A DNA stretch of 64,000 nt from VRUE01 sp963697695 (GTDB lineage: Bacteria; Actinomycetota; Thermoleophilia; Solirubrobacterales; 70-9), in contig OY969094.1 of NCBI GenBank assembly GCA_963697695.1, forward strand, positions 496,001 through 560,000, in the 5' to 3' direction. The position numbers were made by a program, and so were the translations under genes. The notes below the pieces were generated by a model. That model had not been told where the DNA came from, did no database searches, and was given only the letters and a program-made list of their open reading frames with translations. Positions 47,509 to 57,442 of the stretch are shown one piece after another; the first letter of the stretch is position 1; every line of letters begins with the position of its first letter.

Positions 47509-49152
47509 TCACACCAGACGGCGCTCGAAAGTCTTATCGAGTTTTCGCTCGTCCTCATCGCCACGGACCGTCTTGTCGAGCCGGGCCGTCGCCTTGCGCC
47601 CGTCGAGCCGCAGCGTCGCGACCTGGTTGTCGAAGTACGGGCCCTCGACCAGGCGCCAGCCGATGACGGGGTCGGGCGCGCCGGCAAGCCGCGCCAGGCC
47701 GCGGGCGAGCCAGTGGGCGGGCCGCGAGAAGCCAGCGCGCACCACCCTCCGCTCGCGCTCGTCCAGCGGGTTGCGGTAGGGCGAGCAGACCGCCTGAAAG
47801 ACGCGGCTGCTCGCCTGCGAGTCCCGGGGGAAGTCGACCTCGCAGAGATAGGCGTGGTGGACGTCGCCGGAGAGGACGACGATCGACGCCGGCGGGCTGC
47901 CACGGCGCCCGGAGGCGACCTCCTCCAGGAGCCGCCGAAAGCGGTCGAAGGAGAACTGGAAGGCGGCCCAGTGGTCGAAGTCGAGCGCGCGGCGTAGCTT
48001 CTCGCTGCCGCGGGCGACGAGTGAGCCCCAGGCGCCGTCGGCGAGGCGCTCGTTCCAGGCCTCGAGATGGTGAAACGAGGGCGAGAGCAGGTAAGGAACC
48101 GTGGTCGAGATCAGCAGGTGGTCGAAGTCGCCACTGGCATGCTCGACGATCCAGTCCCACTCCTCATCGTCGAAGATCGAGCGCCGGTCCTCCTCCAGGA
48201 CCCGCCCCGCGCGTGAGTCCATGAAGATCGCCCGCACGCCGCCGAAGTCGCGGCAGAAGCTCCAGCGCGTGCCCGACTCGGTCGACGCGATCCCCTCGGC
48301 CCACTCGCGCAACTCGTCGCCGGCGTGCTGGTTCCCACGAATCCGGCGGTAGAGGTCGTTGTCATCGAGCTCCCGCGGCGAGAGGTTGCCGAGGTGCTGA
48401 TGGATCCAGTAGCTCATGATCCCGCCGATCGCGCGCATATGCCACCACGGCTTGGCTTGCCTCTCCTGAACCCAGGAGCGGGAGATGTTCCAGTCATCGC
48501 TCATGTCGTGGTCGTCCCAGACCATCGACGAAGAGACGGTCGAGAGGAGCCAGCGGATCAGCGGGTCCTCCCACGTCTCCCGGTAGAGCCAGGTGTACTC
48601 CTCGAAGTCCAGCACCTCTGCGCCCGGCGGTTCGTCGATGCCGCGCCGTTCCCGGATTCGCTGCCGTGCCGCCGGCGAGGCCTCGTCGACGTAGACCTGG
48701 TCACCGAGCAGGAAGAGCAGCTCCGGCCAGTTGTCGCGCTCGGAACGGCGCATCTGCCGGGCGAGCACCCGCAGCGCATCGAGCTCATGACCGTCTTCGT
48801 GGCGGTCCTTGCTGAGGATGTAGGGCTCCTCGTGCGGCAGCGCCACCCGGCAAGAGCCGAAGCAGATGTCGAGCGGCTTCTCCTCGCCAAAGGTCCGGAC
48901 GACGCTCGGCGGCAGGTCGGCATCGGCAGGAGGCCAGCAGGGCTCCCCGTCGAGAGAGACGCCGTACTCGTAGAACCCTCCCGGATCGAGCCCCTCGATA
49001 CGAACCAGCGCGTAGTGATGCCCCTCGACCCGAAACGTCGGCTCCCGATGCCCGAGCACCTCGACCTCACAGGCCTCGCTCGCCTCGACCCAGACAGTCG
49101 CCTCAGTCTCCGAGACGTAGCGCAGCAGCGGCCCAAGCACGAGATCCGGCAT
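47509..49152 (-). CDS. PhoD-like alkaline phosphatase/phosphodiesterase
   Basis: A 547-residue member of the PhoD-like metallophosphatase group. The start MPDLVLGPLLRYVSETEATV opens the N-terminal PhoD beta domain. Metal-site motifs are CFGSCRVA, LLFLLGDQVYVDE, SSMVWDDHDMSDDWN and VVLSGDVHHAYL. Unlike Bacillus PhoD it has no Tat signal, so the protein appears cytoplasmic. Some actinobacterial relatives act on unknown phosphodiesters. It lies next to the sulfate operon without shared orientation. Confidence 0.88.
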   Translation of the reverse strand: MPDLVLGPLLRYVSETEATVWVEASEACEVEVLGHREPTFRVEGHHYALVRIEGLDPGGFYEYGVSLDGEPCWPPADADLPPSVVRTFGEEKPLDICFGSCRVALPHEEPYILSKDRHEDGHELDALRVLARQMRRSERDNWPELLFLLGDQVYVDEASPAARQRIRERRGIDEPPGAEVLDFEEYTWLYRETWEDPLIRWLLSTVSSSMVWDDHDMSDDWNISRSWVQERQAKPWWHMRAIGGIMSYWIHQHLGNLSPRELDDNDLYRRIRGNQHAGDELREWAEGIASTESGTRWSFCRDFGGVRAIFMDSRAGRVLEEDRRSIFDDEEWDWIVEHASGDFDHLLISTTVPYLLSPSFHHLEAWNERLADGAWGSLVARGSEKLRRALDFDHWAAFQFSFDRFRRLLEEVASGRRGSPPASIVVLSGDVHHAYLCEVDFPRDSQASSRVFQAVCSPYRNPLDERERRVVRAGFSRPAHWLARGLARLAGAPDPVIGWRLVEGPYFDNQVATLRLDGRKATARLDKTVRGDEDERKLDKTFERRLV

Positions 49153-49311
49153 GGGATCTCCACTTCCCTGCTGGGCGCTGGTCAAACGCCCGCCTCGATG
49201 ACGAAAGCTCATTAGAAGATAGAAATCGGCAAAAACCAACCGCCGTAACCCTCGCCCCAGCCTGGGGCTGCGAACGCTCCAACCAGGAAGCCTTAGCAAG
49301 AGACCTACCGT

Positions 49312-50265
49312 TCACATGCACCCGGAATGTCTAACTGATACCCAGTAATCTAACCCGATGAGCGAAACCTCTCTCCCCGGAAAACTTACCCTTAGATTTC
49401 CGTGCCAATGAGGGATACGCCAGCAAGCACCTATCCGGCCCTGCCCAGTAAAGGGCCAAGGCGGGTCTACTGTCGCGATATTTCCTGAATCTACCGAGAG
49501 CGTGTTTCTTGAGCCACGTGTAGCTACAACTCTCTTTATCAACAGGCCTGATTTCCGCTCAAGAGTGAAAGCGACATAAGGAACAGCCTTCTCAGCAATT
49601 GCTTTCAAACCCAGCGGTACGTCCCATCGCGACTCCCAAACGTGCGCTTCGGTCAAAGCTCCCCTGCCACCATAGAACCATACGAAATCTCCAGCGGTTA
49701 GCGTGAACCCTCGAAGCCTATACGGACTATTTGACTCGGATTCTGGAAGAACTTCTTTTGACTCCGAACCAGGACATTGCTCGCCATCCTCTTCACTCTC
49801 CAACAAGAGGTAACCATTTGCACGGCCAGCGCTAACCCTTACATATCCTGCCTCGCCTTCGAAGGCTATTTCCCCGGTGAACAATCCGGGACGCACGGCT
49901 CTACGCATCCGACAACCCAGTTCACCTCGCGAGTGTGACTTCCCAAGGTTTTGGCGGTATCGGACTCGAACCCTCCCGAATCGTCTAAAATTTGCCTTAA
50001 AACGGTTGCCATTAATACTCGAAGAACCCGTGCTATAAACCGCTGCCGCGTGACCCTTGGAAACCACTATTGAAGCGGCCTTTGACCAGATCACAATCTT
50101 CAGCCGGTGCGCACCTGAGCCTTTCAGCTTAAGCACAGCCCTTGGGTGCCCGAAATTTCCTCCGTGAGCCCGATCCTCAGAACCATAATAAGCTGACCCC
50201 AGGCAAAATAGGAAAACTCCGAGCGCAATAAGGCGGAGTTTGATAACTCGCCCCCGTGTATTCAT
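49312..50265 (-). CDS. Exported protein, paralog 2 behind the RHS gene (candidate immunity protein)
   Basis: A 317-residue protein with an N-terminal membrane or signal helix (LRLIALGVFLFCLGSAYYG) and a beta-rich body of unknown family. It is related to the gene at 50428-51384: shared patterns are KIVIWSKAASIVVSKGHAAA..Y, a CR segment followed by FTGEIAFEGE, and GDFVWFYGGRGALTE. Codon use is AT-richer than core genes. Being the second of two paralogs behind an RHS tip suggests an immunity or accessory role, which is inference. The DNA between the two genes (50266-50427) has no intact gene. Confidence 0.6.
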   Translation of the reverse strand: MNTRGRVIKLRLIALGVFLFCLGSAYYGSEDRAHGGNFGHPRAVLKLKGSGAHRLKIVIWSKAASIVVSKGHAAAVYSTGSSSINGNRFKANFRRFGRVRVRYRQNLGKSHSRGELGCRMRRAVRPGLFTGEIAFEGEAGYVRVSAGRANGYLLLESEEDGEQCPGSESKEVLPESESNSPYRLRGFTLTAGDFVWFYGGRGALTEAHVWESRWDVPLGLKAIAEKAVPYVAFTLERKSGLLIKRVVATRGSRNTLSVDSGNIATVDPPWPFTGQGRIGACWRIPHWHGNLRVSFPGREVSLIGLDYWVSVRHSGCM

Positions 50266-50427
50266 TGATCTCTTAACGTCTAAGCTCCACTCAAGAAGTA
50301 ATCGATGTTCCCGTTAAAGCGATCTATATTTCCGGTGGACATTTCCCACGAGGCTTTAGTTCCGCCCCAGAAGAAAACCGTTTTCTACCGGTAAGCAGCA
50401 CTTTCCCCTTCCCAGGCAAGACGACAC

Positions 50428-51384
50428 TCAAGGACCCTTGCCATTCAAATCGAGGGGGACCACATCCACGGTATTCAGCAGACCCCGAGAAAGGTGGGGG
50501 GGAGATACCGTGGCAACCGTGAAGTCTTTGTCAACGCGGAAGCTGCCTGGTTCCCCCTTTGCGACAACGTAGCGCAGTATCAATAGTCCTCCACGATTCT
50601 CGAGACTTCCCGCTCGGAAGGGGACACCGCGGCTAGGGAGGTCAGACAAGCCCAATGGCACACCGCCCCGAACCAACGATGCAATCTCTGATATCGCTCC
50701 GCTGCCCGCAGAAAACGACACAAAGTCTGGATCCCCAATTGCGGAAAGGTTAATTTTGCCTTTTTCAGGACTTTTCTGGCTAGATGGTGTCTTCCTTAAA
50801 AAACAACGCCAGAGCCGTTGTGCGCCTGTAGTACCCCTCGCTCGACGTTGATTTACTTCGGTGAATTTCAGCTCACCACGGAAAACGATATGTCCGACGA
50901 AGATTCCACGGTAATCAACGGCGCCATGGGGTGGCCGACAAGAGCCTCCGGTTCCTGAAAGTGGCTCCACGGGAATACTTCCGTCGGAGCTGAATTTAAC
51001 TGAAATTTCACCCAGTTTCCCGAAATCTCCTTGAATTCCGTGCTCATTGCCATGACCCTCTTGATCTAGGTACACAACGGCTGAGTGCCCTCGGGATGCA
51101 ACGAGCCTGACGGCATTAGGAGTTGCCCTTACAAGAATCTTGTAGCCGTTTTTCCCTCGAACAGTAAAGTCGGCCTGGGGAGATTCAAGGACTAAGCGAT
51201 GCTTGCCAGACGACTGTTTCCTTGGCTGGGAAGCCTGCGTCGCAATCGCGCTTGCCCCCATAAGAAAAACGGCCAACCCGACAAGGAACAGGACAACAGC
51301 ACTCTTCCATCCCCATAATCGCCCCTGCAAATTACTCACTAAGTGTTTAAAATGCTGATCTTGGTAGGGAGTTAGCGGTTTCAT
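50428..51384 (-). CDS. Exported protein, paralog 1 coupled to the RHS gene (candidate immunity protein)
   Basis: A 318-residue protein with one N-terminal membrane helix (SAVVLFLVGLAVFLMGASAI) and an exported beta-rich body. Its ATG overlaps the RHS stop codon (ATGA), so the two are translationally coupled, as toxin and immunity genes usually are. Shared patterns with the next gene include YKILVRATPNAVRLVASRGH..VVY, FVGHIVFRGE and PDFVSFSAGSGAISE. No known domain is recognised. An exported immunity protein would imply that the toxin acts at the cell surface; other roles, such as RHS maturation, are possible. Confidence 0.62.
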   Translation of the reverse strand: MKPLTPYQDQHFKHLVSNLQGRLWGWKSAVVLFLVGLAVFLMGASAIATQASQPRKQSSGKHRLVLESPQADFTVRGKNGYKILVRATPNAVRLVASRGHSAVVYLDQEGHGNEHGIQGDFGKLGEISVKFSSDGSIPVEPLSGTGGSCRPPHGAVDYRGIFVGHIVFRGELKFTEVNQRRARGTTGAQRLWRCFLRKTPSSQKSPEKGKINLSAIGDPDFVSFSAGSGAISEIASLVRGGVPLGLSDLPSRGVPFRAGSLENRGGLLILRYVVAKGEPGSFRVDKDFTVATVSPPHLSRGLLNTVDVVPLDLNGKGP

Positions 51385-54300
51385 TCGGTCTCACTTTGAA
51401 CTTTGTCGAAATCTTCATTACCTTCAGCTACGCCTTCGTAATAGGCCATATTTTCTATTACCTTTACACACGCCTTTACAGCTCGGTGAAATCTCACTAT
51501 GGGCTTTGATTCAGTGTTGCTATGCAGCGCTGAGTTGTAAGCCTGTCGACAGGCTCCCCCCCACCCTGGGTTACGGCGAAACTCATCGGCCGCCCTCCGA
51601 AACCCATCTTGAGCCACACGACGCAGCTTGCGAACTGTTTCGGGTCTACTGCGACTGCTTTTTGCAGCTTGGGTCATCTGTCGTTTGATCTGGTTTCGAA
51701 CCCGTTTCAAACGATCTAGATCGCGTACTCTTCGGATTTGTTTCTTAACGGAAAGGCCGGAAATATCGACGTTATTGATCGGGTCCGCAAAACTACAGTC
51801 GTAAGCATTCGCTGACCCGCCAATCACCGGATCCACCGACAAGAACCGCCCTATCGCCGGCACATAGCTTCTGGCCCCCATCTGGATCACCCCCAACGGA
51901 AGTTCGGTCCGCCTCTGCTTGCCGCCGAGCCAGCCGAATCTCGGGGTCCCGGCCTGCCTCGGGTTGCCGAACTCGTCGAACTCGAAGGTCGCGGTCGGTT
52001 TGGTCGCCGAGTGGCTGAGGCTTGCCGTTGCGACGACGTCGCCGTGCAGGTTGGTGAGCTGCAGGGCAGTGCCTGTAGCGCTGTCCTTGATCGCAGCCAG
52101 TTCGCCGCCGATGCCGGTGATGTTGCGGGTCCAGGTCCCGGCTCGTTCTGTCCAGGCCGGTGAGTCGGAGCTGCCGGCGTAGTGGAAGATTTCGGTTCCG
52201 CTGACTCCCCCTGTTTGGATTCTTTGGCGCTGGCGCAGCATCGCGTCGAGCTGGAAGGTGTTGGTGATGCCGCCCTGGGACTGGGTGGCGACCATGTCGT
52301 TTGAGAAGTAGGTCGTGCTCAGCGTGCTGCCGCCGGCGTAGCTAGCGGGCAGGCTGGTGGTCCTGCCCCAGCTGTCGTAGGTAAGGCCGGTGGCGAGCAG
52401 ACGATCGCCGGCGTCATAGCTATAGCCCTGTTCCGTGCCGGCGGATTTGGTGTCGCAGACTCCGCCGATGCCCGGAGCGCGGGTGATCAAGCCCATGCGG
52501 TTGGAGTTGGCGTCATATTCATAAGAACGGGTGGTGCAAGAGCCGCCTTTCGGCGTGTCCTTTACCTGGGCGAGGCGGCCCGCTCCGTCATAGGAGAACT
52601 GCTGGGAAGACAGCGTTGAGGTTTGGGCTAGTACCTGGCCCGTGATCGAGCGTTCTGCGTCGAAGTCGAGCCAGGTGCATTCGACCGAACAGGAGGTCGT
52701 CTTCAGGTAGCTCAGATGAGTCGGCTGGCCGGCCTCGTCGTAGGTCGTGGTGGCGAGCAGGCCGTTGGGAAGGGTCTGTTTGACCAGGTTGCCGTCGGCA
52801 TCGTAGGCGGCGGTGAATTCGCCTGCCTGGGAGTCATAGAGTTCGACCAGAAGGCCAGAGGTGGGGTCGTAGTTGCGTTCCTGGGCGCCCTTGCCGTCGT
52901 TGGTGATGATCGGCCGCGAGAGCAGGTCATAGACCGTGGTTGCGGTATTGCCGTCGGCGTCTTTGTAGGCGGTTACGCGGCCGAGTTTGTCGTAGGTGGT
53001 CGTCAGGGCCTGGTCGTCGAAGCCTTCGCATTTGGCTTCGCAGACGAAGCGCTGGGTCAGGGGGCGGCCGGTGGTTGTGCTGTAGGTGGTTTCGGTCGGC
53101 AGGATCGGGGTGCCGGCGCCTTCCACTTTGTTTTTGGTTTCGCGCCCGGCGGCGTCGTAGGCCATCGTCATTTTCCTAACGTTCTGCGCCGAGCCGCCGG
53201 GGCTTTCAATCACTTCGGTCGGCTGGCCGAGCGGCGAGTAGGAGACGTACTTGGTGACCAGGAGATCGGGCTGTCCTGAGGTGCCGGGCTGTTTGGCCGG
53301 CTTTACTTCGCAGGGCAGTCCGGCGAATGCTTCTGACTTGCATTCGGCAAGCGAGGGCTCTCCGGACTGGTAGTAGCGCGTGACCGTCGAGCGCGCGTCG
53401 CCGCCTTCGGGGTTGGCGGGCAAGCGCCGTTCTGTGGGCAGACCGAGGTCGGGGTCATACTCGGTATGGGTGCGCAGGTTGAGATGGCCGTTGCCGGCGT
53501 CGACGATCGTGTCGGTCGGTAGGCGAAGCGTCCAGTTGTATTTGGTTTCGGTGATCTTCACCTCGACGTCTTCGGATTTGCCTTTGACCCGCGCGCCGAC
53601 CCTTTCTTCTGTGGGCAGGTGGGGTTTCGGCGTCCCGCTGGGTGGAGTGGGCGCACCCTGGTCATAGGCGACGGTTCTGTGCATACGGGCTTCGACCAGC
53701 GAGCCGGATTCCAGGCGCACCTCGTGCAGGGGACCCCACGCCTCTTTCAGCTCGGTACCGTCAGCCGAATAGACGCGTTTGGTGTCGAGTTCTTCGGAGC
53801 GAGCTGCCGAGCCCGATCCCGCGGCAAGCGCTCGCAGGCGGTTCTGCGCGCTCAGCTCCCTCACCACGTTCCCGTGTTCATCAGTCTCGGTCGTGGTGAT
53901 CGAGGGGGCCGTGGTTCCCGCGCCCGATGGAGTGGCGACGTTGACCAGGAAGCCGTCTGGATCCATGTAGTGAACGGTGGCCCTGGAGTAGCTGGTGGGC
54001 GGACTGGCGGGGATCTGATCGGGCGGGAAGATCGCCGTCGCATCGGATGGAGCCTCTTTTTGACCCCAGGTTGCGACCGTTGCGGGACTGAGGTCATAGG
54101 GGGCTTTCGCACCGCTGAGCGGCACCCCGTAGGCGATCGTCGTCTGAGCTGTGGTCGGGCTGGCAAGCAGGCTCGCGCGCTTGACTCTGAGTAGCCGCCC
54201 ACCCTGGGCCTCGGCTTTACTTTCGTCGTACTCGAGCGTCCAGGGTTCCTCCCCGGGAGGGGTGATTTTGCGCAGGATGCCGTCGCTGGTGCCGTAGGCG

Positions 54301-56909
54301 TAGATCTCTTTGAGGCCCGAGAGCCGCGGGTCCCAGGCTTCGATCAGGCGGCCTTGGGAGTCGTATTTGTAGCGGGCCACTTCGAATTCGACCATCGCTC
54401 CGGCGGCATTGGCGCCGAAGAAGGTGATCTCGAAGAGACGGTCGCCGAAGTTTTCGGGAGCGCCCCATTCGCTGGCGCTCTTATAGGTGAATTCAAGGGT
54501 GCGACAACCGACGGTCGAGTTGGCATAGGTATCTGTGCAGGTGATTTGAGGTGCCGAGGGGGCGATGATCTTCCACAGGCGCCATTTACCGTCGGGGGCG
54601 AGCTCGTAGGCCATCCGTGTCTTGTTGCCTGCTCCCCCGGTCTGGGAGACAGAGGTCGGCACGTAGACGGAGCTGCCCGAGTGGGTGAAGGTGGTGCGGT
54701 TGGCGTCGGGGTCGGTGAGCATGAAGGTCGATTCTTTTTTGACCAGGACCCAGCCGCTCATCTCCGGCGGGGTGATGAAGGCTTCGCCTTGGACTTCGAA
54801 GGCGTATTCGTAGCCTTCGAGGTCTGTCAACAGCGCGTAGTCTCCGAAGCCTTCTTCTTTTTCTTCTGCCGAGGCGCTGAAATAGCGCACGCTCTGCCAA
54901 TCGGCGCCTGCCGCTTCGACCGGGGCGGTCGGTTGCCAGCCCCTACCGAGGATCGAGGTGTCGGGCGAGGGGCCGGGGTCGCGCGAGCTGGAGGAGCGCG
55001 AGAATTCGAGCGAGGAGCCGAAAGCTGGGATCGAGACGTCAGTCCTCGTTACGGTGAAGTTGCCGGTGAGCAGGTTGACCGTGCCCGGACCGACAGGAGC
55101 GGTGGCATCGCGCGTGCCGCCGGCGAAGGGGTCGAGCTTGACATTGACCGGAGTGCTGTAGCCGACTGTGCCGGCGGGGCCCTCGAAGAGGGTGCGGAGC
55201 TGCAGATCACCGCCTTGGTACTGCAGCTGTTTGCTTGCACCTGCGGCGTCGAAGTAGACCGGGGTGCTTTCGGTTCCTTTGACCGCTAGGGGCCAGGAGA
55301 CTTCCTGGCCCTGGCCGTTCTTGACCAGCGATGGGGAGATCGTCTGGAAGCGCCCTGCTTTGCCTTCCCGGAACTGGAAGCTGACGCCGGTCGTGGCAGA
55401 TTCTTTGTCCCAGGCCGCTTTCAGGGCAAAGTGGCGGGCGCTGCGGGTCCCATCGCTCGGCGAGACGATCTTGCTGGTCGCCGGAGCAGGCGGGTAATAG
55501 GAGACCGAGAGGTAGGGGCGAAGGGCGGGGTTTGGCGTCGCGCTGGTGTTGAAGACGGCCCAGCGCTGCGTGCAGGAGGTGGGGCCGCATTCGCGGAGCT
55601 GATCGTCGATCAGCTTGACGATCAGCCCGTCGTTGGGAATGGCTTTGGAGACCCAGTCTTCGACCAACTGCGCCATCCCGCCTGTGAAGTTCCACCAGCC
55701 GGCCTGGTTTCCTCTGTCTTTGGTCAGCACTTCTGCCCCCTCAGAGGAGAAATCGCCGCCCTCAGCGCTCCATTTGTTTTCGCTGTCGTAGGTGGCCCAG
55801 TTGACCTTGTCGCTCCAGGGCTTGAGCGCCCGGCGCACCTCCACTCCGCTGGTAAAGCCTGCGGCTGCTGGGTCATAGAGACCTACTGTTGCAGCGGAAA
55901 CGTAGGCCTCAGGCGGAATCGAGGAAAGTGAGAAACGAATATACGAGCGCCGCCAGGAGTCCGCTTTGGAGACGTAGGGCAGATACATCGCTTCGAGCAG
56001 CTGGGTGCCGCTTGCGGCGCAGGCGCCAAAGCCCGTTGTTCCTTTTGAGCCAGAGGTCGTGCACTCCATGCTCGGAGCAGCGGTGACGATGGTGGGATCG
56101 ATCCTGACGGGCCAGACCCGCTCTGGTTGCTCCAGCCACTCGCGCTCTGCCTCGACCGTCAATCGCCAGCGATCCTCTCCTTGAGGCTCCAATGCGTAGT
56201 GGACCGCGTGGGAGATGGCAGAAGGCATGGCGCTGTCTGACATCACCGGCGTCGGTAGAGACGCCAGCGCCTTGCCGTCCTCGTCGCGGAAGTGGATCGC
56301 ACCGTCTTGCTCGAGGGTCGGCGTGAGACCGCTGGAGGCGCTCAGCTCGAAGACAAAGCTGGAGGGCTCAAAGGCATCCGCGATCTCGATGTCCTCCTTG
56401 ACGCCGTTGGCGAGGCCGATCAGATCGAAGGAGACATCGGCGTGGGTTGCCTCGTAGCTGGCCGTCTCGCCTTCTAGCTGCACTGCTTCCGTGTTGGTGC
56501 CGAGCAGCCGGCTCGAGACCCACTCCTCGCCGATCGTGAGGCGCATCGGGTCTGAGTCGATCTGCTCTGGAAGGGTGAGGTCGAAGCGGTTGGGGCCGTT
56601 TTCGATCGTCTCGTCCTCTGTTTCCTCGAGACCGGTGTCGATCGACTGCCACTCGCCCTCTTCGTCTCGGTAGTGGATCGGGCTCTCGTAGATCCTCGCT
56701 TCCAGGGAGCCGTCGGGTGGGCGGAAGGTCTTAGAGGCGGCGGTTCGTCTCGAGGGAAGCTCGGTGCCTGCAGAGGGCTGCGGAGGGGCGCTTGCGGTGG
56801 GGTCGGTCGGGTCGGCCTCCTCTGCCAACCCACCCTGGGCACCCAACCCGATGCAAACCAGCATCGGCAAAACAGCAAGCGCCACCCAAACCAATTTGGT
56901 TGCCCGCAT
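51381..56909 (-). CDS. RHS/YD-repeat protein with a variable C-terminal tip (polymorphic toxin-like)
   Basis: An 1842-residue secreted protein. A signal peptide (about 1-29) is followed by an N-terminal beta region, a DNRLRE-like domain (about 290-475; YIRFSLSSIPPEAYVSAATV), a DUF6531-like segment (VNLLTGNFTVTRTDVSIPAF), many YD repeats forming the RHS shell (about 850-1650) and the RHS core (QMGARSYVPAIGRFLSVDPV, ending DPINNVDISGL near 1719). The last 123 residues are unrelated, basic and helical (KKQIRRVRDLDRLKRVRNQI, then GWGGACRQAYNSALHSN) and are encoded by AT-richer DNA. That is the layout of a polymorphic toxin whose tip is exchanged. Toxin activity is not demonstrated. Confidence 0.85.
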   Translation of the reverse strand: MRATKLVWVALAVLPMLVCIGLGAQGGLAEEADPTDPTASAPPQPSAGTELPSRRTAASKTFRPPDGSLEARIYESPIHYRDEEGEWQSIDTGLEETEDETIENGPNRFDLTLPEQIDSDPMRLTIGEEWVSSRLLGTNTEAVQLEGETASYEATHADVSFDLIGLANGVKEDIEIADAFEPSSFVFELSASSGLTPTLEQDGAIHFRDEDGKALASLPTPVMSDSAMPSAISHAVHYALEPQGEDRWRLTVEAEREWLEQPERVWPVRIDPTIVTAAPSMECTTSGSKGTTGFGACAASGTQLLEAMYLPYVSKADSWRRSYIRFSLSSIPPEAYVSAATVGLYDPAAAGFTSGVEVRRALKPWSDKVNWATYDSENKWSAEGGDFSSEGAEVLTKDRGNQAGWWNFTGGMAQLVEDWVSKAIPNDGLIVKLIDDQLRECGPTSCTQRWAVFNTSATPNPALRPYLSVSYYPPAPATSKIVSPSDGTRSARHFALKAAWDKESATTGVSFQFREGKAGRFQTISPSLVKNGQGQEVSWPLAVKGTESTPVYFDAAGASKQLQYQGGDLQLRTLFEGPAGTVGYSTPVNVKLDPFAGGTRDATAPVGPGTVNLLTGNFTVTRTDVSIPAFGSSLEFSRSSSSRDPGPSPDTSILGRGWQPTAPVEAAGADWQSVRYFSASAEEKEEGFGDYALLTDLEGYEYAFEVQGEAFITPPEMSGWVLVKKESTFMLTDPDANRTTFTHSGSSVYVPTSVSQTGGAGNKTRMAYELAPDGKWRLWKIIAPSAPQITCTDTYANSTVGCRTLEFTYKSASEWGAPENFGDRLFEITFFGANAAGAMVEFEVARYKYDSQGRLIEAWDPRLSGLKEIYAYGTSDGILRKITPPGEEPWTLEYDESKAEAQGGRLLRVKRASLLASPTTAQTTIAYGVPLSGAKAPYDLSPATVATWGQKEAPSDATAIFPPDQIPASPPTSYSRATVHYMDPDGFLVNVATPSGAGTTAPSITTTETDEHGNVVRELSAQNRLRALAAGSGSAARSEELDTKRVYSADGTELKEAWGPLHEVRLESGSLVEARMHRTVAYDQGAPTPPSGTPKPHLPTEERVGARVKGKSEDVEVKITETKYNWTLRLPTDTIVDAGNGHLNLRTHTEYDPDLGLPTERRLPANPEGGDARSTVTRYYQSGEPSLAECKSEAFAGLPCEVKPAKQPGTSGQPDLLVTKYVSYSPLGQPTEVIESPGGSAQNVRKMTMAYDAAGRETKNKVEGAGTPILPTETTYSTTTGRPLTQRFVCEAKCEGFDDQALTTTYDKLGRVTAYKDADGNTATTVYDLLSRPIITNDGKGAQERNYDPTSGLLVELYDSQAGEFTAAYDADGNLVKQTLPNGLLATTTYDEAGQPTHLSYLKTTSCSVECTWLDFDAERSITGQVLAQTSTLSSQQFSYDGAGRLAQVKDTPKGGSCTTRSYEYDANSNRMGLITRAPGIGGVCDTKSAGTEQGYSYDAGDRLLATGLTYDSWGRTTSLPASYAGGSTLSTTYFSNDMVATQSQGGITNTFQLDAMLRQRQRIQTGGVSGTEIFHYAGSSDSPAWTERAGTWTRNITGIGGELAAIKDSATGTALQLTNLHGDVVATASLSHSATKPTATFEFDEFGNPRQAGTPRFGWLGGKQRRTELPLGVIQMGARSYVPAIGRFLSVDPVIGGSANAYDCSFADPINNVDISGLSVKKQIRRVRDLDRLKRVRNQIKRQMTQAAKSSRSRPETVRKLRRVAQDGFRRAADEFRRNPGWGGACRQAYNSALHSNTESKPIVRFHRAVKACVKVIENMAYYEGVAEGNEDFDKVQSETE

Positions 56910-57180
56910 CCTCCACTCTCTCCCGCCCCGCCCCTAAACACGACGGGAGACGAGCTCCCATCGCGCCAGGTTTTGTCAGTACAGGGCGATCCTTACCGAG
57001 CACGACCAAGATTGCAAGCAAAATATTTGAGTTTTAGATCTGCCTTTATCAAACGGTGCGAAGACAGACACCGGACAGAAAACGCCTTCCGGTGCTCTCC
57101 GAGATGCTCCCGAGGCCCCTTCGAGACGGATCTTTGCTATTCTTGATTTAGATACTCAACAAACTACGAAAGGAGAGCCG

Positions 57181-57417
57181 GTGAGTTCCCCTCCCTCCAC
57201 CACCAGATTCGTCTCGCGCGGCAGGCTCAATGGCGTCGTGCGGCAGCGACCGACCGGAGGCGGGCCGGCGGAAGGCGTCAACACCCAGCCCGGGCGCGAG
57301 CGGAACGGGCTGGACGATCTGGACACCCAGGCCTTCGAAGCCCTCTACTACCGGGCGCGGCTGATCCTCGGCGAGCCCCTCCCCCGCCCTGGCCGCTTCC
57401 AACTTCGCAGGCACTAG
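57181..57417 (+). CDS. Small hypothetical protein
   Basis: A 78-residue GTG-started frame with a good ribosome site (AAAGGAGAG) and an AT-rich promoter-like stretch upstream. The product is basic and Pro/Gly-rich (GGGPAEGVNTQPGRERNGLD, then AFEALYYRARLILGEPLPR), without a signal peptide or known domain. I keep it because of the initiation context and because GC bias fits this frame. The 250 bases upstream to the RHS start hold promoters only. Confidence 0.5.
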   Translation: MSSPPSTTRFVSRGRLNGVVRQRPTGGGPAEGVNTQPGRERNGLDDLDTQAFEALYYRARLILGEPLPRPGRFQLRRH

Positions 57418-57442
57418 TCAGGGATTGTCCGTGGAGCGATCC

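Larger units (their letters stand above)
49312..51790. other. AT-richer block covering the RHS tip and two paralogs
   Basis: From about 51790 down to about 49312 the base composition drops clearly below that of the flanks (phosphatase on one side, RHS body on the other). The block holds the last 120 or so RHS codons and two related downstream genes. The change in the RHS gene coincides with the end of the conserved core (about 51750-51830). Composition was judged by eye. Confidence 0.65.
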
